Source: Thermomucor indicae-seudaticae (lineage: Eukaryota > Mucoromycota > Mucoromycetes > Mucorales > Lichtheimiaceae). Taken from it: a DNA stretch of 12,363 nt. Every line of letters starts with the position of its first letter. Positions within the stretch are counted from its first letter, which is position 1. A program made the translations under genes and the position numbers. The stretch is taken from assembly GCA_000787465.1 (NCBI GenBank), contig JSYX01000805.1:1-12363 (forward strand), written 5' to 3'. Shown here piece by piece: positions 9,451-12,363 of this stretch. Under the pieces are notes generated by a model. That model saw only the letters and a list, made by a program, of their open reading frames with translations. It had not been told where the DNA came from and ran no database searches.

Positions 9451-9689
9451 TCGGCTTGGCCGTGGCTGTTCCGTTTTTCATGTAAAGTGAGGGCTGAGTT
9501 GGAAAGTCGAGCCGGTTAAGGCTAGGACACAAGACGAGTTTTTACCAGCGAGAGAACTCTTCTTTATTCAATAAATCGCGTGTGTCTGTTATATTTTCAC
9601 TCTACCCGAAAGTTCTAGACAAGAAGTACCAAATATGTATGGCTAAAGAAATCCTTGGAAACTGGATCTGACTGATCCAATCATGTTTC

Positions 9690-10192
9690 ATGCTGTACTT
9701 GAATCTGTGCGTCCACAACATTCACCGGTCTGTGACTGGGTTCGCCAGCGAACTTTATGAGACCCTTGTTTGCTTTCACAGTTCAAGTGTGATCGTGCAT
9801 GCTGACTACGTTGAAGATGATGTATGAGGATTAAACGAAGCTTAATGTGCTAAACAAGTGCAACGAGTAAGTATGCTGGCAAATTTTCCGGCCTTCGAGA
9901 GAAAAAGCATCACCTCACTTTGTCTTTAATTCCAGGGCTAGGTCTCTTCTTACGGGCATTGCGCTTAGCATTTTGATTACTCCACCGAAATCCGGTTTGA
10001 ATATCACTTTGGCACAGCAAAGCAGGGTGATAAAGGAATTGAATACACTCTGCGCTACAATTTATGAGTGCTGACGTGATGCGGTCTGAATGTATAGTTC
10101 CTGCACGGGCCAGTGCGAAACTGTCGGTATTGCGAGTATTGAATAGACGCACTACGTGTCATGCTCTTCAGCAGACGTGTGAGAATTTCTAG
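9690..10192 (+). pseudogene. Coding-like region with one good intron, unknown family
   Basis: From ATG 9690 a 45-codon frame includes SVTGFASELYETLV and HADYVEDDV, ending at TGA 9825-9827. A consensus 69-nt intron follows at 9867-9935 (GTAAGT donor; pyrimidine-rich CTTTAATTCCAG acceptor). After it one frame is open for 46 codons (ARSLLTGIALSILITPPKSG and onward) to TGA 10072-10074. A neighbouring frame continues through MRSECIVPARASAKLSVLRV to TAG 10190-10192. The pieces look protein-coding but need at least one frame change to join, so this is either a decayed gene or one whose splicing I cannot resolve. The minus-strand open frame here (9910-10152) is probably its shadow. Confidence 0.3.
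9732..9769 (+). repeat. Direct repeat copy B with perfect palindrome core
   Basis: Partner of 8934-8971, with the palindrome GTTCGCCAGCGAAC at 9740-9753. Similarity fades on both sides, so it does not look like a long terminal repeat. Confidence 0.7.
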
Positions 10193-10451
10193 TTCCGTGC
10201 AAACCACCTAACAGCAAGTAGTTATTGTTTACCATTACCTTCTACCGGGCCAAACAATAAACCAACTATGGGGTATAGTCAGCTATTTACTGTTTTGTTT
10301 TGGTTGAAATGATTGAAAAGGAAGGCATGACGGTTTCTGTTTTCGAGCATGGGTGTTATGCTGGTGACCCTAGCAATAGAAAAAGTAACGAAAAGCTGGG
10401 AAAAAGCATTGATCAAAGTGATTGTCTTTTTCCTTGTTCCCTCGTTATACA
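10193..10451. other. Stretch with no supported gene
   Basis: Two overlapping plus frames start at 10300 and 10349 but have no recognisable motif or splice support. Nothing else stands out. Confidence 0.3.
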
Positions 10452-10816
10452 ATGGATACTATCCAATTGCTCAACGAACGACTTGCCTCCAATGGTCACA
10501 GTGTTTTGCGCGAAGTATCGGACTAGCTTTTGGCTAATGGCGTGAGAAGTGTCATTGTCTATGGATCCGTCTGCTTGCGTTTCCCGGGTAACCAGGAAGG
10601 TCTTGTGGTTCCTCCAGTGGCCATCGAAGTAAGAATATAGTAAGGACTTCATTGTTGTATACTCATAACATAATAGCCGCGTGGAATTGAGAATACTGGA
10701 GCTATCCAGGCCATGCAGTCTACTGATCGTTTGGATACGCCACCTCCGGAGAATAATGATAACGGTATCAGATACAGCTGCAACGACCACTGTCTCTTTG
10801 TTCGCAATCCGCCATC
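10452..10816 (+). other. Possible upstream exons of the 10842-11720 gene
   Basis: ATG 10452 opens a frame reading MDTIQLLNERLASNGHSVLR, which meets TAG 10524-10526 unless spliced. The same frame continues VRSVIVYGSVCLRFPG and VVPPVAIE to a GTAAGA donor at 10629. A 48-nt intron (10629-10676, ending ACATAATAG) keeps the frame into 10677-10816, which ends at a GTAAGT donor. Joining this to downstream exons needs a 56-nt intron (10817-10872) and a different frame in the next exon, so it is an alternative to the simpler gene model. A competing minus-strand frame (10413-10790) is also open, and I cannot decide between the strands. Confidence 0.25.
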
Positions 10817-10841
10817 GTAAGTTCTAACATGATTCTTTTTT

Positions 10842-11720
10842 ATGGAAGCCATTGGCGAGGCTGGCCATGCAGCGGAGGAAGAGGCGCCAGCCGGAATGGT
10901 CGCGGCTCCTGCGCGCCTCCCGCAGAGGAACGTCGTCATCTGTAAGCCATTGATTAAATATCCAGATGTGATTATGGATATAATGACGGATTTCTAATAG
11001 GCACTGAATTCAGAACTCTACTAAGACGTCCTGTGACTGAGCTTGGAGCTCTTGCACAAGCTCGGCTACAGGATGTATGTCGTGCGACGCAGGCGGTCCA
11101 CGTAGAAGGGTCCACAAAGTTGTACGACGAGAACACAGTTATTCAATGGTCATCGGCAGAAATCATAACGCGCATCAGGAATGAAGCAGGAGCTCTGGAT
11201 GCCGGGGATCGTCAGGTGGAAGTGGAAATGTGTAAAAAAAGCTTCCACACTGTCAACATTTTTCGCTTAAAAGAAGTACTGGGAAGGAAGGAGAGAATAA
11301 GCAACCAAGCATTGGCCGATAGTCTGTTTTCTCTTTCCGGTAACGTATCTTACTTTTACGTCAGATTCTCCTCATTCGCTGACGAACGTGGCTGTAGTTC
11401 CGGGTGCCGAAGCCCGGTTGAATAAGCTGAAGAAGATCCTATTTCTTGGGAAACGTTTACATGACATGGCTCACGCTTTTGCCTCGGACACCATCCTTCT
11501 CTTTCCCGAGGTTGCGAACCCGTACGTTATTCAGAAAGTAAGTTACGATATCCCATACAGATACACCCAATGCATGATGCCAAGAACTGACGCGAAATTA
11601 TGTATGAAGATGAAAAAGCCAGAATGGGAGGCATTATTGAGGGTTTTGGAAAACACCACCTTGCCGGACGGTCTGATTGCGCTCTTCCAAAATCTCGAGC
11701 CCGAGATTTACCACGGTTAG
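10842..11720 (+). CDS. Three-exon gene of unknown function, about 253 residues
   Basis: I do not recognise the family. Exons 10842-10941, 11001-11339 and 11398-11720 join in one frame. Intron 1 (59 nt) runs from GTAAGC to TTCTAATAG; intron 2 (58 nt) runs from GTAACG, through a GCTGAC branch, to GGCTGTAG. The product begins with an Ala/Glu-rich stretch (MEAIGEAGHAAEEEAPAG). A charged, probably helical middle follows (TELGALAQARLQDVC, VEVEMCKKSFHTVN), and it ends PDGLIALFQNLEPEIYHG. No signal peptide, membrane segment or metal-binding motif is evident. Stop TAG 11718-11720 is followed by AATAAA. An alternative 3' site for intron 1 at 11013 would join a different upstream frame and place the start further left. 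The unbroken frame over both introns argues for a real gene. Confidence 0.5.
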
Positions 11721-11794
11721 CAAGCATGCCTACGGCAAAATCTTTCATTTGTTTCTTTTCTCTTTTTCCTTTTTTTTGATTTTGCAATAATCAA

Positions 11795-11800
11795 AATAAA
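11795..11800 (+). terminator. AATAAA polyadenylation signal of the 10842-11720 gene
   Basis: AATAAA lies 75 nt after the TAG stop, behind a T-rich stretch (about 11750-11783). The spacing suits a fungal 3' end. Confidence 0.5.
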
Positions 11801-12118
11801 GACAGGGCGGCTAGTTGGTGGACAGGGGAGGAAAAAAAGAAAAGCATACAGTGCGCGATCCTAATTGCTAGCGTATTTGACGAGATCCACGTTTGATTAG
11901 GTTCTTATGCAAGACTTTCTTTTTATTTTCGATGATAAGGAATGCTCACTTGCCAGCAAGTCAATAACACTCACGAATATCCCGGCCGTCGACGGTTTTC
12001 GCTCCATCACAGCAGTTTGCAGCGCAATAAAATTGATGGAAATTCTGGGTCACAAGCATTTTAAATACCCTTGTCAAAATCGCTATAATGCAACCTGGGT
12101 TTTGAAGCAAAGTCGTCA
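11801..12118. other. Stretch between the unknown gene and the right-edge element
   Basis: One plus-strand frame (11907-12212) is open, but its last third lies inside the CACTGC-ended element and is built from its repeats. The first part has no recognised motif. I treat it as chance, with low certainty. Confidence 0.35.
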
Positions 12119-12363
12119 CACTGCAAAAAAAGCCTACTTTCTACTCACAATTTATCTGGGTAAAAAAGTGGGTAAAAATCCCCGCTGGGTCCAAGATTTT
12201 ACCCAGTCATGATGTGCCTGACTTTTTACCCACTCTTCGCCCACTTATTACCCACGTAATAAAGCCCATAAAACGTTCGATCCACGAGAGGAGATTGAAC
12301 GCGTTTTTTATATCTGCAATAAAAAAGCTTCTGTGGCTTCGAACTGTGTACTTCTACCGTTCT
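12119..12363. mobile_element. Left end of a second CACTGCAAAAA-ended element, cut by window edge
   Basis: CACTGCAAAAAAA at 12119 repeats the terminus of the MITE at 5798. About 35 nt inside, two GGGTAAA motifs in one orientation face three TTACCC motifs in the other (roughly 12158-12256), the usual subterminal arrangement. The flank before the end is TCA, which should recur after the far end if the boundary is right. No matching right end (TTTTTGCAGTG) lies before the window stops, so length and content are unknown. Confidence 0.55.

Noticed and set aside
9302..9532. Minus-strand 76-codon frame
   Set aside because: No motif or splice support; the opposite strand has the more protein-like composition.
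8934..9769. Pair of long terminal repeats around a small retroelement
   Set aside because: Similarity is confined to about 38 bp, with no TG...CA ends, primer-binding site or polypurine tract.

Overview
The window looks like transposon-rich chromosomal DNA from an intron-rich fungus. Mucoromycota is my best guess, from the style of the two transposases and from the 55-70 nt introns with GTAAG-type donors and CTAAT/CTAAC-like branch sites. This assignment is inferred, not proven. I see no housekeeping gene, rRNA, tRNA, CRISPR array or bacterial operon signal.

Left part (1-2812, minus strand): a decayed CACTA/EnSpm-type (Tnp2-like) transposase gene. Its C-terminus runs off the left edge, and it is broken by several frameshifts and in-frame stops. 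To its right (2813-4040) are non-coding repeats: a 193-bp island with imperfect inverted ends and TTCTACC/GGTAGAA motifs (3145-3337), and a 40-41 bp minisatellite (3640-3900). A possible small spliced plus-strand gene of unknown function follows (4044-4683).

Centre (4870-7834, minus strand): an almost complete hAT-superfamily transposase with an N-terminal BED zinc finger. It resolves into ten exons encoding about 671 residues. A TATA box lies upstream and an AATAAA downstream. Nine introns can be read; eight are 55-69 nt, while intron 7 is 463 nt because it carries a 406-bp MITE (5798-6203). The MITE has CACTGCAAAAA terminal inverted repeats and an AAA target duplication. Two or three small frame lesions probably inactivate the gene. 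A tandem duplication of about 145 bp lies upstream of its promoter (8029-8318).

Right part (8889-11720, plus strand): coding-like segments with plausible introns that I cannot assign to a family. They include a motif repeated 798 bp apart in the same reading frame (8934 and 9732). The best-supported gene here is a three-exon model at 10842-11720, about 253 residues, with an AATAAA after its stop. At the right edge (12119 onward) a second element with the CACTGCAAAAA terminus begins. Its subterminal repeats (GGGTAAA/TTTACCC) differ from those of the MITE.

The CACTGC-ended elements, with their 3-bp duplication, fit mobilisation by a CACTA-type transposase such as the relic at the left edge. 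That functional link is an inference.
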